DNA of 64,000 bases from the NCBI GenBank assembly GCA_035705495.1, contig DASSWB010000021.1, positions 19,602 to 83,601 on the forward strand, given 5' to 3'. The position numbers and the translations under genes were made by a program. This document shows, one piece after another, positions 1 to 8,227 of this stretch (position 1 is the first letter of the stretch; each line of letters begins with the position of its first letter). Under the pieces are notes generated by a model. It worked only from the letters and a program-made list of their open reading frames with translations, was not told the DNA's origin and did not search any database. This stretch comes from DASSWB01 sp035705495. GTDB lineage: Bacteria > Bacteroidota > Bacteroidia > Flavobacteriales > Flavobacteriaceae.

Positions 1-156
1 CCCTGTACCGGTTTGAGCAAGTGCAACCATGTCGGTATCTTCTTGCAATAAAATAGGAATGGCTTTTTCCTGAACCTCGCTTGGAGTTGTAAAACCCATA
101 TCTTCTATCGCACGAAGTAATTCAGGGTTTAAGCCTAGTTTTTCAAATTTGTTCAT
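1..156 (-). CDS. DEAD-box RNA helicase, N-terminal fragment
   Basis: The coding strand runs leftwards from the ATG at 156 and leaves the window, so only the first 52 residues are visible. They begin MNKFEKLGLNPELL and contain the Q motif (TPSEVQEKAIPILL) followed by the start of helicase motif I (AQTGTG), the usual order in DEAD-box ATP-dependent RNA helicases. The family remodels RNA in ribosome assembly and mRNA decay; the specific substrate cannot be told from this fragment. A TACCTTTG promoter element lies about 18 bp upstream. The fragment resembles the N-terminus of the second DEAD-box helicase at 50535-51644, so the two are probably paralogues. Family assignment is secure; everything downstream of motif I lies outside the window. 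Confidence 0.9.
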   Translation of the reverse strand, partial: MNKFEKLGLNPELLRAIEDMGFTTPSEVQEKAIPILLQEDTDMVALAQTGTG

Positions 157-173
157 ATAAAATAATAAAGCGG

Positions 174-181
174 CAAAGGTA
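174..181 (-). promoter_or_regulatory. Bacteroidota -7 element for the DEAD-box helicase
   Basis: TACCTTTG on the minus strand matches the TAnnTTTG consensus and lies 17 bp before the ATG at 156. No clear -33 TTTG stands 19 bp upstream. Confidence 0.5.
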
Positions 182-219
182 CGAATAAGTTTACAGCTAA
201 TGTTAGTATTAATTAATTA

Positions 220-792
220 TTATTGAGATAGATAGCTGATTAATTGAGCGATGGCTTTTCCGCGGTGACTAAATTTAGATTTCTCACTTTGAGACATTTG
301 AGCAAAAGTAATACCTGAATTTTGAGGTTCAAAAATAGGATCATAACCAAATCCTTCTGAACCTTTTGGTTCCATCGTAATTTTTCCTTTGCAAATTCCG
401 GCGAAAAACTGCTCTTTTCCATCGAAAACAAGAGCGATGACAGTTTTAAAACGCGCACTTCTGTCAGTTTTATTTGCCAGATTATCCAATAATTTTTTCA
501 TATTCTCATCAGAATTTTTTCCATCCCCGGCATAGCGAGCTGAATACACGCCGGGTTCTCCGTTGAGACTGTCGACTTCTAAACCTGTGTCATCGGCAAA
601 ACAATCTAAATTATAATGGTTTTTTACAAACAGCGCTTTTTGACGGGCATTTCCTTCAATTGTATTGGCGGTTTCAGGAATTTCTTCATGACAACCGATG
701 TCATGAAGTGAAAGTAGCTCAATATGAGATGGCATTAATTGCTGCACTTCTTCGAATTTGTGCATATTGTGGGTGGCGAAAACTAACTTCAT
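220..792 (-). CDS. rdgB: XTP/dITP diphosphatase (RdgB/HAM1 family)
   Basis: Predicted 190-residue non-canonical purine NTP pyrophosphatase. It hydrolyses dITP, XTP and ITP to the monophosphate and pyrophosphate and so keeps deaminated purines out of DNA and RNA. The substrate-binding start ATHNMHK is at residues 6-12, the acidic metal and base-recognition motif DDTGLEVD at 67-74, GFGYDPIF at 147-154 and SHRGKA at 175-180. Length fits the family. The gene lies 20 bp downstream of rlmH on the same strand with no promoter seen between them, so the two are probably co-transcribed. Nothing is odd about it. Confidence 0.95.
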   Translation of the reverse strand: MKLVFATHNMHKFEEVQQLMPSHIELLSLHDIGCHEEIPETANTIEGNARQKALFVKNHYNLDCFADDTGLEVDSLNGEPGVYSARYAGDGKNSDENMKKLLDNLANKTDRSARFKTVIALVFDGKEQFFAGICKGKITMEPKGSEGFGYDPIFEPQNSGITFAQMSQSEKSKFSHRGKAIAQLISYLSQ

Positions 793-812
793 TTATAAAA
801 AATATCGAATTA

Positions 813-1286
813 TTATTTGTGGTGATAAGGTTCGTTTTTAAGAATTGTAAATCCCCTATAAACTTGTTCAGCAAAAAAGAGTCGAACCATTTGATGGGAA
901 AAGGTCATTTTTGATAAGGAAACCAAGGCGTTGCCACGATCGTATAATTCTTTTGAGAATCCGAAAGGTCCGCCAATTACAAAAACGAGTTGTTTGATTC
1001 CGCTGTTTAACCTTTTCTGTAAAAAGTCTGCAAATTCTTCAGAGGCATATTGTTTTCCATTTTCATCAAGCAAAACGACGAAATCACTATTTTCTATTTT
1101 GGAAATTAAAAGATTTCCTTCCTTCTGTTTTTGTTGTTCCTCATTTAAATTCTTGGTATTCTTGATATCAGGAATGATTTCTACCTCGTATTTGATATAA
1201 AAATTGATTCTTTTTTGATAAATTTCAATTAAGTCAAGTAACTGTCTGTTATCTGTTTTTCCAACCGCCAGTAATTTAATGGTCAT
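813..1286 (-). CDS. rlmH: 23S rRNA (pseudouridine1915-N3)-methyltransferase RlmH
   Basis: A 157-residue SPOUT-class methyltransferase that methylates pseudouridine 1915 in helix 69 of 23S rRNA, using S-adenosylmethionine on assembled 70S ribosomes. The trefoil-knot signature is complete: GGPFGF at residues 105-110, the SLSKMTFSHQMVRL segment after it, and the C-terminal QVYRGFTILKNEPYHH. Length is normal for the family. It is first in a likely rlmH-rdgB transcript, diverging from nadC across only 37 bp. A TATTTTTG promoter element at 1309-1316 serves it. Confidence 0.96.
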   Translation of the reverse strand: MTIKLLAVGKTDNRQLLDLIEIYQKRINFYIKYEVEIIPDIKNTKNLNEEQQKQKEGNLLISKIENSDFVVLLDENGKQYASEEFADFLQKRLNSGIKQLVFVIGGPFGFSKELYDRGNALVSLSKMTFSHQMVRLFFAEQVYRGFTILKNEPYHHK

Positions 1287-1308
1287 TGCCGTAAATTAAC
1301 TATTTTTA

Positions 1309-1316
1309 CAAAAATA
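1309..1316 (-). promoter_or_regulatory. -7 promoter element for rlmH
   Basis: TATTTTTG on the minus strand, 22 bp before the rlmH ATG, fits TAnnTTTG. The same 37-bp gap must also hold the nadC control region; the plus strand has a one-mismatch TATTTTTA at 1301-1308. Confidence 0.55.
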
Positions 1317-1323
1317 TGCATTT

Positions 1324-2181
1324 ATGATCTCTAAAGAACAATTTGAACAAGAAATAGAAATTATTATAGCCAATGCAATACGAGAAGATGTTGGGCAAGG
1401 CGACCACAGTTCATTAGCTTGCATTCCAGACGATGCAAAAGGGAAGGCAAAATTATTGGTAAAAGACAACGGAGTTCTCGCAGGTGTCGATTTTGCGAAG
1501 CGGGTTTTTAAATATATTGATCCCGATTTGAAGGTGAATCCTGTTTTAGAAGATGGTTCGGTCATTAAAATGGGTGATGTTGCGTTTTATATTGAAGGAA
1601 AATCCCAGTCTATTTTAAAGGCTGAAAGATTGGTTTTAAATGCGATGCAACGAATGAGCGCAATCGCTACAAAAACAAATCAATTCGCGAGAAAATTGGA
1701 AGGCACAAAAACCAAAATACTTGACACGCGCAAGACCACACCCGGAATTAGAGCTTTGGAAAAATGGGCGGTGAAAATAGGCGGTGGGGAAAACCATCGT
1801 TTTGGGTTATTTGACATGATTATGTTAAAAGATAATCATATCGATTTTGCAGGTGGAGTGGAACCTGCTATCAATAAGACAAAGGATTATCTCAAAAAGA
1901 ATAATTTAGACTTAAAAATTATAGTGGAAGCCAGAAACCTTCAGGAAATAGAAAAAATATTAAGCTGCGAAGGAGTTCATAGGATTCTTATCGACAATTT
2001 CAATTATGAAAACACTAAAAAGGCGGTCGATTTAATTGATGGCAAATGCCAAACAGAATCCAGTGGAGGAATTACTTTGGAAACAGTAAAATTATATGCT
2101 GATTGCGGAGTTGATTTTATCTCCAGTGGAGCATTGACCCATTCAGTTTATAATCTGGATTTAAGCTTAAAAGCTGTTTAA
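1324..2181 (+). CDS. nadC: Nicotinate-nucleotide diphosphorylase (carboxylating), quinolinate phosphoribosyltransferase
   Basis: A 285-residue enzyme that joins quinolinate and PRPP to give nicotinate mononucleotide, CO2 and pyrophosphate in de novo NAD synthesis. The N-terminal EDVGQGDHSS is at residues 21-30. The quinolinate/PRPP-binding motifs DTRKTTPG (134-141), GGGENHR (153-159) and LKDNH (168-172) are all intact. Length is typical. nadA and nadB are not nearby. The next gene starts one base after the nadC stop, so the pair is probably co-transcribed, although the BrkB-like protein has no evident link to NAD metabolism. Confidence 0.96.
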   Translation: MISKEQFEQEIEIIIANAIREDVGQGDHSSLACIPDDAKGKAKLLVKDNGVLAGVDFAKRVFKYIDPDLKVNPVLEDGSVIKMGDVAFYIEGKSQSILKAERLVLNAMQRMSAIATKTNQFARKLEGTKTKILDTRKTTPGIRALEKWAVKIGGGENHRFGLFDMIMLKDNHIDFAGGVEPAINKTKDYLKKNNLDLKIIVEARNLQEIEKILSCEGVHRILIDNFNYENTKKAVDLIDGKCQTESSGGITLETVKLYADCGVDFISSGALTHSVYNLDLSLKAV

Positions 2182-2182
2182 A

Positions 2183-3097
2183 GTGTTCAAGAGAAAAAGC
2201 AAAAATCCTTTGGTCCAAATTGGAAACTGGTTTTCTGAAAAGGCCAGAAGAATCGTATTACCGGGTTTTGAGGGTTTAACTTTATTCAATTTATGGGAAA
2301 TTTATTCCCTCGGAATTATAAAAGGGACTTTTGCCACACGTGCCAGCGCCATATCTTTTAGTTTTTTTATGGCATTGTTCCCATTTCTTCTATTTGTTCT
2401 AAACCTGATACCATACGTTCCCATTGATGATTTCCAGTTAACATTTTTGGTTTTTATTGATTCTTTGTTACCACCTCAAACTTCAGGGTTTTTCAATGAT
2501 GTTTTTGCCGATATTGCCAGTACTCCCAGAGGAGGTTTGCTTTCAGTGGTCTTCTTGCTTTCCATACTTTTAATGGCAAACGGGATCAACGCGATTTTTA
2601 CGGGTTTTGAATATTCTTATCATTCGGTAAACAATCGGACGATACTTCGTCAGTATCTGGTCGCCACTGGAGTGTCAATAATACTGGCATTACTATTGCT
2701 TATTACGGTAGTGGTTGCATTTTATTTAACCTTTGTAATTGAAGATTTAAAGTCGTTGGGAGTGGTAACGGATACTGTTGTATGGGCAGAAATTGGAAGG
2801 TACGCTGTATTTGTTTTACTGATTTTTTTCTCTATCGCTATTTTATATTATTTCGGGACCAAGGAAGGTAAGGAATCGAGGTTTTTTTCGTTGGGGGCTT
2901 TTTTCACCACTATGCTAATCTTGATTACCACTTTTCTCTTCGGAATTTATATAGAGAATTTTTCCAATTACAACGAATTATATGGATCAATCGGAGCTTT
3001 ACTTATCTTGATGTTCTATATTTGGTTGAATTCAAATATCATTTTATTAGGGTTCGAATTAAATGCAAGTATCTTTAAACTGAAACAAAATTTTTAA
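2183..3097 (+). CDS. YihY/BrkB family inner-membrane protein
   Basis: A 304-residue polytopic protein of the YihY/virulence factor BrkB (UPF0761) family. About six hydrophobic segments follow a cytosolic basic N-terminus. The family core is seen as TRASAISFSFFMALFPFLLF near residues 50-70, and the last membrane helix holds the YGSIGALLILMFYIWLNSNI region near 265-285. The molecular function of the family is not established; the old ribonuclease BN label is wrong for it. The chosen start is GTG at 2183, one base after the nadC stop. I see no ATG that fits better, and the leader suggests translational coupling to nadC. Confidence 0.88.
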   Translation: MFKRKSKNPLVQIGNWFSEKARRIVLPGFEGLTLFNLWEIYSLGIIKGTFATRASAISFSFFMALFPFLLFVLNLIPYVPIDDFQLTFLVFIDSLLPPQTSGFFNDVFADIASTPRGGLLSVVFLLSILLMANGINAIFTGFEYSYHSVNNRTILRQYLVATGVSIILALLLLITVVVAFYLTFVIEDLKSLGVVTDTVVWAEIGRYAVFVLLIFFSIAILYYFGTKEGKESRFFSLGAFFTTMLILITTFLFGIYIENFSNYNELYGSIGALLILMFYIWLNSNIILLGFELNASIFKLKQNF

Positions 3098-3120
3098 TAT
3101 CTTAATCAAAAAATAACCAC

Positions 3121-3678
3121 ATGAAAAACGCATATATTTTAATGATGGCCATTTTTACAGTTTTTACCACTGTGGCCCAAACTAAAGTGGGAGGAGTGAA
3201 TCTGCCTCAAACGCTAAATTACGGAGAATCACTTCAATTAAATGGAGCAGGGGTCCGTGAAAAATTTTGGATGGACATGTATGTCGGTGCACTCTATTTA
3301 CAAGAAAAAAGTAGTGACGCGAGTGCCATTTTAAATGCCAAGTCCCCTATGGCTGTGAGATTGCATATTGTTTCTGGATTAATAACAAGCGATAAAATGA
3401 TTGATGCCGTTAATGAAGGATTTGAAAATTCAACGAACGGAAAAACAGAAGCATTAAGAGCAGAAATCGATAAGTTCAAAGGATTTTTTAAAGAGGAAAT
3501 AAAAAAAGGTGACATTTTTGATATTGTTTATTCTGCAAGCGATGGCGTTGTTGTTTATAAAAACAAAAGAAAACTTGGCGCTATAGAAGGTGAAGCTTTC
3601 AAGAAAGCAATGTATGGAATTTGGCTTTCACATAAACCTGCAGACGAGGATCTCAAAGAAGGAATGCTTGGAAAATAA
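3121..3678 (+). CDS. Chalcone isomerase-like secreted protein
   Basis: A 185-residue protein with a Sec signal peptide ending near the VAQTKVGG junction at about residues 18-22, so it is exported. The body matches the bacterial chalcone isomerase-like family: GVREKFWMDMYVGALYL near residues 44-60, then the DKFKGFFKEEIKKGD and GEAFKKAMYGIWLSHKP segments. Despite the fold name, these bacterial proteins are not known to act on flavonoids, and a ligand-binding role, for example for fatty acids, is only inferred from plant relatives. It lies 23 bp after the BrkB-like gene and 30 bp before the DUF2147 gene and may share their transcript. Confidence 0.8.
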   Translation: MKNAYILMMAIFTVFTTVAQTKVGGVNLPQTLNYGESLQLNGAGVREKFWMDMYVGALYLQEKSSDASAILNAKSPMAVRLHIVSGLITSDKMIDAVNEGFENSTNGKTEALRAEIDKFKGFFKEEIKKGDIFDIVYSASDGVVVYKNKRKLGAIEGEAFKKAMYGIWLSHKPADEDLKEGMLGK

Positions 3679-3708
3679 TATTTTTCAAACTTGGAAAAAC
3701 CATTGCTT

Positions 3709-4143
3709 ATGAAGCACCTTTTAACCACGTTTTCACTGCTAGTTGTTTTATTTTTTCCCACAAACCAACAAGCACAATCTGTACTAGGGAAGTGGAGAAC
3801 CGTAGATGAAGATACTGGTGTAACAAAGGCGATAATCAACATTTATGAAGAGGGAGGTAAAGTGCATGGTAAAATATTCAGACTTTTTAAAGAATCGGAA
3901 AGAGATCGTTTATGTACCAAGTGTGAGGGAGAAAAAAAGAACCAACCTTTTGAAGGATTGGTGATCATTGAAAATTTAGAAAAGGAAACGGATGAATATA
4001 CCAATGGAACTATTACAAATCCGGAAAACGGAAAAACCTATGACTGTAAAATATGGTTGGATGAAACCAATCCAGATCTTCTTTATGTGAGGGGTTATTT
4101 TTCCTTTCTTTACAGAACCCAGGTTTGGAAACGGGCCAAATAA
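3709..4143 (+). CDS. DUF2147 family exported protein
   Basis: About 144 residues from the ATG at 3709, opening with a signal peptide (MKHLLTTFSLLVVLFF) likely cleaved after the QQAQS segment. A TTG six codons upstream would add a non-signal extension and is less likely. The mature part has the DUF2147 pattern: GKWRTVDEDTG at the start, then KIFRLF, an EGLVIIENL segment, the GTITNPENGKTYDCKIWL stretch and a final FLYRTQVWKR. Two cysteines in CTKC may form a disulphide outside the cytoplasm. The function of DUF2147 is unknown; a lipocalin-like beta barrel is likely. A strong terminator follows. Confidence 0.82.
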   Translation: MKHLLTTFSLLVVLFFPTNQQAQSVLGKWRTVDEDTGVTKAIINIYEEGGKVHGKIFRLFKESERDRLCTKCEGEKKNQPFEGLVIIENLEKETDEYTNGTITNPENGKTYDCKIWLDETNPDLLYVRGYFSFLYRTQVWKRAK

Positions 4144-4165
4144 TAAACTCGAAAGAAATTAAAAC

Positions 4166-4188
4166 TCCCGATTCGTCGGGATTTTTTA
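4166..4188 (+). terminator. Intrinsic terminator after the DUF2147 gene
   Basis: TCCCGA, a TTCG tetraloop and TCGGGA form a perfect six-pair stem, followed by a T-rich run. It closes the nadC to DUF2147 block. Confidence 0.85.
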
Positions 4189-4234
4189 TTTTAAAAAATT
4201 AAGGTTTTATCCAAGCTTTCTATTTTTACGTGGT

Positions 4235-4242
4235 TATTTTTG
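4235..4242 (+). promoter_or_regulatory. -7 promoter element for priA
   Basis: TATTTTTG fits TAnnTTTG and lies 28 bp before the priA ATG. No convincing -33 TTTG is present at the usual spacing. Confidence 0.45.
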
Positions 4243-4270
4243 TGATTCAAGAATTGATACAAATATCTGC

Positions 4271-6721
4271 ATGAATAAGTTTATCAATGTTATTCTACCA
4301 CTTCCGTTAGAAAAGGAATTTACCTATTCTGTTACAGATATTGAAGCGGAAAGTTTACAACCGGGAATGAGAGTGGCAGTTCCTTTTGGAAAATCAAAGA
4401 TTTACACGGGAATAGTGACCGCAATTCATGAAAAAGCTCCGGTTATTTATCAAGCAAAACCAATTGATCAAGTTTTAGATTCTTTCCCTATTGTTACTGA
4501 AAACCAGTTGAAGTTTTGGAAGTGGATAGCAGATTATTACATGTGTACCACCGGAGAAGTTTTGAAATCTGCATTGCCTGGGGCGTTTCTTCTTGAGAGC
4601 GAAACCTTTATCCGTTTAAAAAACATACCGGAAGATACAGACATTCTTTTAGATGATGAATTTCTGATTTTAGAGGCACTTCAACAGCAATCAACGTTAA
4701 GTATTGCCGAAATCATTAATATATTAAATAAGAAACACATATTACCAACTATTCAACGATTGGTAAGTAAAAATGTAGTTGAAATTTTACAGGAAGTAAA
4801 TGAGCAGTTCAAACCAAAAGTGATTCGTTACGTTCGGATTCATCCATCTTTTTCAAATGAAAAATTAGCTCATCAATTGTTGGATTCTCTTGAAAAAGCT
4901 CCAAAACAAAGAGAAGTTTTATTAAGTTTTTTCTCTTTGTCTTCTAGAACAAAAAAACCAATTAAAATTTCAGAATTAAAAAAAGCATCTGGTTGCTCTG
5001 CTGCAATCATTCGAAGTTTGGCTTCGAAAGAAATTCTCGAGGAATTTGTTTTAGAAACGGACAGACTCAATACAGAAACTCTACAAAAGGAGGAGGCTTC
5101 AGTTTTGAATGACGAGCAGGAAAAAGCACTTTTTGATATTCGAAAAAATTTCCGTGAGAAGCCTGTCTGCTTGTTACACGGCGTTACTTCTTCAGGTAAA
5201 ACAGAAATCTATGTTCATTTGATAGAGGAAGCATTGGAGAAAGGTGAGCAAGTACTTTTTTTGCTTCCTGAAATCGCATTGACCGCACAACTTATTGAAA
5301 GACTTAAAAGATTTTTCGGAAATAAGGTTTTGGTTTACCATAGTCGTTATAATGTACAAGAAAGGGTAGAGATTTATAAGCATATTTTACAACATGATGA
5401 AAAAGGAAAAATAATTTTAGGTGCTCGCTCATCCATTTTTTTACCTTTTAAAAATCTGGGGTTCGTGATTGTAGATGAAGAGCATGAAGTATCCTACAAA
5501 CAATTTGAACCCGCACCACGATACAATGCTCGGGATGCCGCCATTGTACTTGGAAAATTACATAATGCAAAAGTGCTTTTAGGTTCTGCAACACCAAGTA
5601 TTGAATCTTTTCATAATGCGTTTTCGGGAAAATATTCTTTGGTTACACTTCAAAAAAGACATGGCAACGTCTTACTTCCGCAGGTAGAGATTGTAGACAT
5701 CAAAGAAAAGTATCGAAAAAAACAAATGAATGGGCATTTTTCAGACCGTTTACTGGAGGAAATAAGAACAACACTTTCACAAGGGGAACAAGTGATTCTT
5801 TTCCAGAATAGAAGGGGGTATTCTCCGATTTTGGAATGTAACCAATGCGGACATACACCGCAATGTCCCAATTGTGATGTCAGCTTGACCTACCATAGCT
5901 ATAGTAATAAATTGCGATGTCATTACTGCGGATATGCAAAAGCCAAACCCATAAACTGCTTGGCTTGCGGAAGCGTAGATATTTCCACAAAAGGATTTGG
6001 GACAGAACAAATTGAGGACGAATTGAAGACTTTGTTCCCAGAGAATGTTATTGGAAGGATGGATTTTGATACAACCAGGGGAAAGTTTGGTTATGAAAAA
6101 ATCATTTCGGCATTTGAACAAATGGAAATAGATATTTTGGTCGGGACCCAGATGCTGACAAAAGGTTTGGATTTTCGAAATGTTCGATTGGTAGGAATTA
6201 TGAGCGCTGATACCCTCCTGAATTTTCCAGATTTTAGAGCACACGAAAGAAGTTTTCAATTAATGCTGCAAGTTGCTGGAAGAGCTGGAAGAACAAAAAA
6301 AAGGGGACTGGTTTTAATACAAACTTACAATCCGTATCATAATATCGTACAACAAGTTTCAACCAATGATTATCCAGGAATGTTTAAAGAACAGATGGAG
6401 GAGCGGAGACAATATAGATATCCACCATTTTTTCGAATGATAAAATTTGTTTTAAAGCATCGTGATTTTGGTAAGGTAGACGAAGCTTCAAAATGGTTGG
6501 CGAAATCCTTGAGGAATAGTTATGGTGAAAATATTTTGGGACCAGAAACTCCCCCTATTTCTAGGATAAGAAATCAGTACCATATTAATATTTTGATGAA
6601 AATCGATCAGAGGCAATCTCTTGTACGTACAAAACAAAACGTTTCCCGCATTTTGGTCACATTTAATGCTATTTCCGCTTACCGAAGCGTAAAAATTGTG
6701 ACAAATGTAGATCCTTATTAA
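4271..6721 (+). CDS. priA: Primosomal protein N', replication-restart helicase PriA
   Basis: An 816-residue 3'-to-5' DNA helicase that recognises stalled forks and reloads the replisome. The N-terminal fork-binding domain (about residues 1-110) is followed by a winged-helix region. Walker A GVTSSGKT is at about 304-311 and the DEEH box at 402-405. A zinc-binding cysteine cluster of paired CxxC motifs spans about residues 523-566, followed by the C-terminal helicase lobe with VAGRAGR. All parts are intact. It stops exactly where the convergent LytTR gene stops (6721/6722), with no terminator between them. Confidence 0.97.
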   Translation: MNKFINVILPLPLEKEFTYSVTDIEAESLQPGMRVAVPFGKSKIYTGIVTAIHEKAPVIYQAKPIDQVLDSFPIVTENQLKFWKWIADYYMCTTGEVLKSALPGAFLLESETFIRLKNIPEDTDILLDDEFLILEALQQQSTLSIAEIINILNKKHILPTIQRLVSKNVVEILQEVNEQFKPKVIRYVRIHPSFSNEKLAHQLLDSLEKAPKQREVLLSFFSLSSRTKKPIKISELKKASGCSAAIIRSLASKEILEEFVLETDRLNTETLQKEEASVLNDEQEKALFDIRKNFREKPVCLLHGVTSSGKTEIYVHLIEEALEKGEQVLFLLPEIALTAQLIERLKRFFGNKVLVYHSRYNVQERVEIYKHILQHDEKGKIILGARSSIFLPFKNLGFVIVDEEHEVSYKQFEPAPRYNARDAAIVLGKLHNAKVLLGSATPSIESFHNAFSGKYSLVTLQKRHGNVLLPQVEIVDIKEKYRKKQMNGHFSDRLLEEIRTTLSQGEQVILFQNRRGYSPILECNQCGHTPQCPNCDVSLTYHSYSNKLRCHYCGYAKAKPINCLACGSVDISTKGFGTEQIEDELKTLFPENVIGRMDFDTTRGKFGYEKIISAFEQMEIDILVGTQMLTKGLDFRNVRLVGIMSADTLLNFPDFRAHERSFQLMLQVAGRAGRTKKRGLVLIQTYNPYHNIVQQVSTNDYPGMFKEQMEERRQYRYPPFFRMIKFVLKHRDFGKVDEASKWLAKSLRNSYGENILGPETPPISRIRNQYHINILMKIDQRQSLVRTKQNVSRILVTFNAISAYRSVKIVTNVDPY

Positions 6722-7423
6722 TTATATTTCGGTAGTTGCCGCTAATGCTTCAACAAGATTCTTTTTCTTTTGCCGGCTCAATGGAAGTTGCTGTTTATCG
6801 ATTTCTATAAAACGACTTGTGTACCGTTCCACTTTTTCCAGATTGACTATATAAGATTTGTGGATTCTTAAAAATTTATCCGAAGGTAATTGGCTTTCGA
6901 AAGATTTCATGGTTGCCAATACAATAAAATTATCTGTTTCAGTAACAAACTTTACATAATCCCCCAAAGCTTCAATATATTTTAATTTTTTCAAGAAAAC
7001 CTTTCTCTTTTTCAGATTGCTTTTTACGAAAATAAAATTTTCATCCTCAGCAGGAACTCCTTCCGTTTTTAATTTATATAGGTTCAGGGATTTTGTAACG
7101 GCACTTAAAAACCGTTCTTTGGATATAGGTTTATGAAGATAATCAACCGCATCATAATCGAATGCCTTGAAAGCATACTTGGTTTTTGCGGTGACAAATA
7201 TGATCTGTGGTTTATTGGGAAGATCATCAAGCAAGTCAAACCCCGATAAAACAGGCATTTCAATATCCAAAAAAATAAGATCGATTTCCAGATCCAAAAG
7301 CCCGTTTTTGGTTTCAATGGCATTATTAAATTCTGCTACCAATCTAAGAGAAGGATGATCTTTGATCATTTTTACCAAAGATAATCGTTGCAGGCTTGAA
7401 TCATCTACAACTGCACATTTCAT
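6722..7423 (-). CDS. LytTR-family response regulator
   Basis: A 233-residue two-domain regulator. The receiver domain (about residues 1-120) has the acidic pair D7/D8, phospho-acceptor D53 in FLDIEMP and the conserved lysine in YLHKP. The C-terminal LytTR DNA-binding domain (about 135-230) contains IEALGDYVKF and the LRIHKSYIVNL motif. I chose the ATG at 7423 because a strong GGAGG lies 8 nt upstream, which is unusual in this phylum; the in-frame GTG at 7438 would place that site inside the gene. No histidine kinase is adjacent, so this is an orphan regulator. LytTR partners in Bacteroidota are often LytS-type sensor kinases encoded elsewhere. Confidence 0.92.
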   Translation of the reverse strand: MKCAVVDDSSLQRLSLVKMIKDHPSLRLVAEFNNAIETKNGLLDLEIDLIFLDIEMPVLSGFDLLDDLPNKPQIIFVTAKTKYAFKAFDYDAVDYLHKPISKERFLSAVTKSLNLYKLKTEGVPAEDENFIFVKSNLKKRKVFLKKLKYIEALGDYVKFVTETDNFIVLATMKSFESQLPSDKFLRIHKSYIVNLEKVERYTSRFIEIDKQQLPLSRQKKKNLVEALAATTEI

Positions 7424-7522
7424 TATTATTTCCTCCACTTTCTTATGATTTATTTAACAATTATATGAATTAATAATATTAAAAGCAAAAGTAAATACTT
7501 TTAAAAGATGTTTATACATTTT

Positions 7523-7553
7523 TTTGCAAATTAAATTTATAGCAGTACTTTTG
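7523..7553 (+). promoter_or_regulatory. Promoter of the rpsF-rpsR-rplI operon
   Basis: TTTG at 7523-7526, a 19-bp spacer and TACTTTTG at 7546-7553 make a textbook Bacteroidota housekeeping promoter, 22 bp before the rpsF ATG. Confidence 0.85.
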
Positions 7554-7575
7554 CACTCAATTTAAAAATATCTTT

Positions 7576-7914
7576 ATGAATCATTATGAAACTGTTTTCA
7601 TTTTGAATCCCGTTTTATCTGAAGACCAGATAAAGGAAACAGTTAAGAAGTACGAAGATTTTCTTGTTTCTAACGGTGCCAAAATGATTTCAAAAGAGGA
7701 TTGGGGGCTAAAAAAGTTAGCTTATACAATCCAGAACAAAAAAAGTGGATTTTATCATTTATTTGAATTCACTGCTCCCGGAGAATTGATCAATCCATTG
7801 GAGGTTGAGTTTAGAAGGGATGAACGAATGATGCGTTACCTTACGGTAAGATTAGACAAGCATGCAATTGCTTGGGCTGAAAAAAGAAGAAACAGGAACA
7901 AAGAAAAAGCGTAG
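7576..7914 (+). CDS. rpsF: 30S ribosomal protein S6
   Basis: A 112-residue S6 that binds the 16S rRNA central domain as a heterodimer with S18. It starts MNHYETVFILNPVLS and contains the family's GLKKLAYTIQNKKSGFYHLFEF and RRDERMMRYLTVRLDK stretches. The gene heads a three-gene ribosomal operon with rpsR two bases downstream. No ssb or priB lies between S6 and S18, unlike in many Proteobacteria and Firmicutes. In other bacteria S6:S18 represses its own operon by binding the leader mRNA; the leader here is very short, so a structured binding site would have to lie elsewhere. Confidence 0.97.
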   Translation: MNHYETVFILNPVLSEDQIKETVKKYEDFLVSNGAKMISKEDWGLKKLAYTIQNKKSGFYHLFEFTAPGELINPLEVEFRRDERMMRYLTVRLDKHAIAWAEKRRNRNKEKA

Positions 7915-7916
7915 TT

Positions 7917-8213
7917 ATGTCATCTATTGAGCAACAAGCAAAAGGAAAAAAAGACGGGGAAATCAGATATTTGACTCCGTTGAATATTGATACTTCCAAA
8001 ACAAAACGTTACGATCGTTTTGAAAAAATGGATATCAAATACATAGATTATAAAGATCCTGATTTTTTATTAATGTTATTGAATGAACAAGGCAAAATTT
8101 TGCCAAGAAGACTTACCGGAACTTCTTTGAAAAACCAAAGAAAAGTTTCTGTAGCTATTAAAAGAGCGCGTCATCTTGCTTTACTGCCTTATGTAACTGA
8201 TTTATTAAAATAA
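7917..8213 (+). CDS. rpsR: 30S ribosomal protein S18
   Basis: A 98-residue S18, with the conserved core from IDYKDPDFLLMLLNEQGKIL through the PRRLTGTSLKNQRKVSVAIKRAR basic segment. It lacks the zinc-coordinating cysteines of the C+ form of S18, so it is the C- type. It begins two bases after the rpsF stop. Downstream, an AAAGGAG sequence stands 8 nt before the rplI start, one of the few clear Shine-Dalgarno sequences in the window. Confidence 0.97.
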   Translation: MSSIEQQAKGKKDGEIRYLTPLNIDTSKTKRYDRFEKMDIKYIDYKDPDFLLMLLNEQGKILPRRLTGTSLKNQRKVSVAIKRARHLALLPYVTDLLK

Positions 8214-8227
8214 AAGGAGTATCTATT

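Noticed and set aside
5777..6259. A 160-codon frame antisense to priA
   Set aside because: It mirrors the conserved zinc-binding and helicase region of priA and has no plausible protein features.
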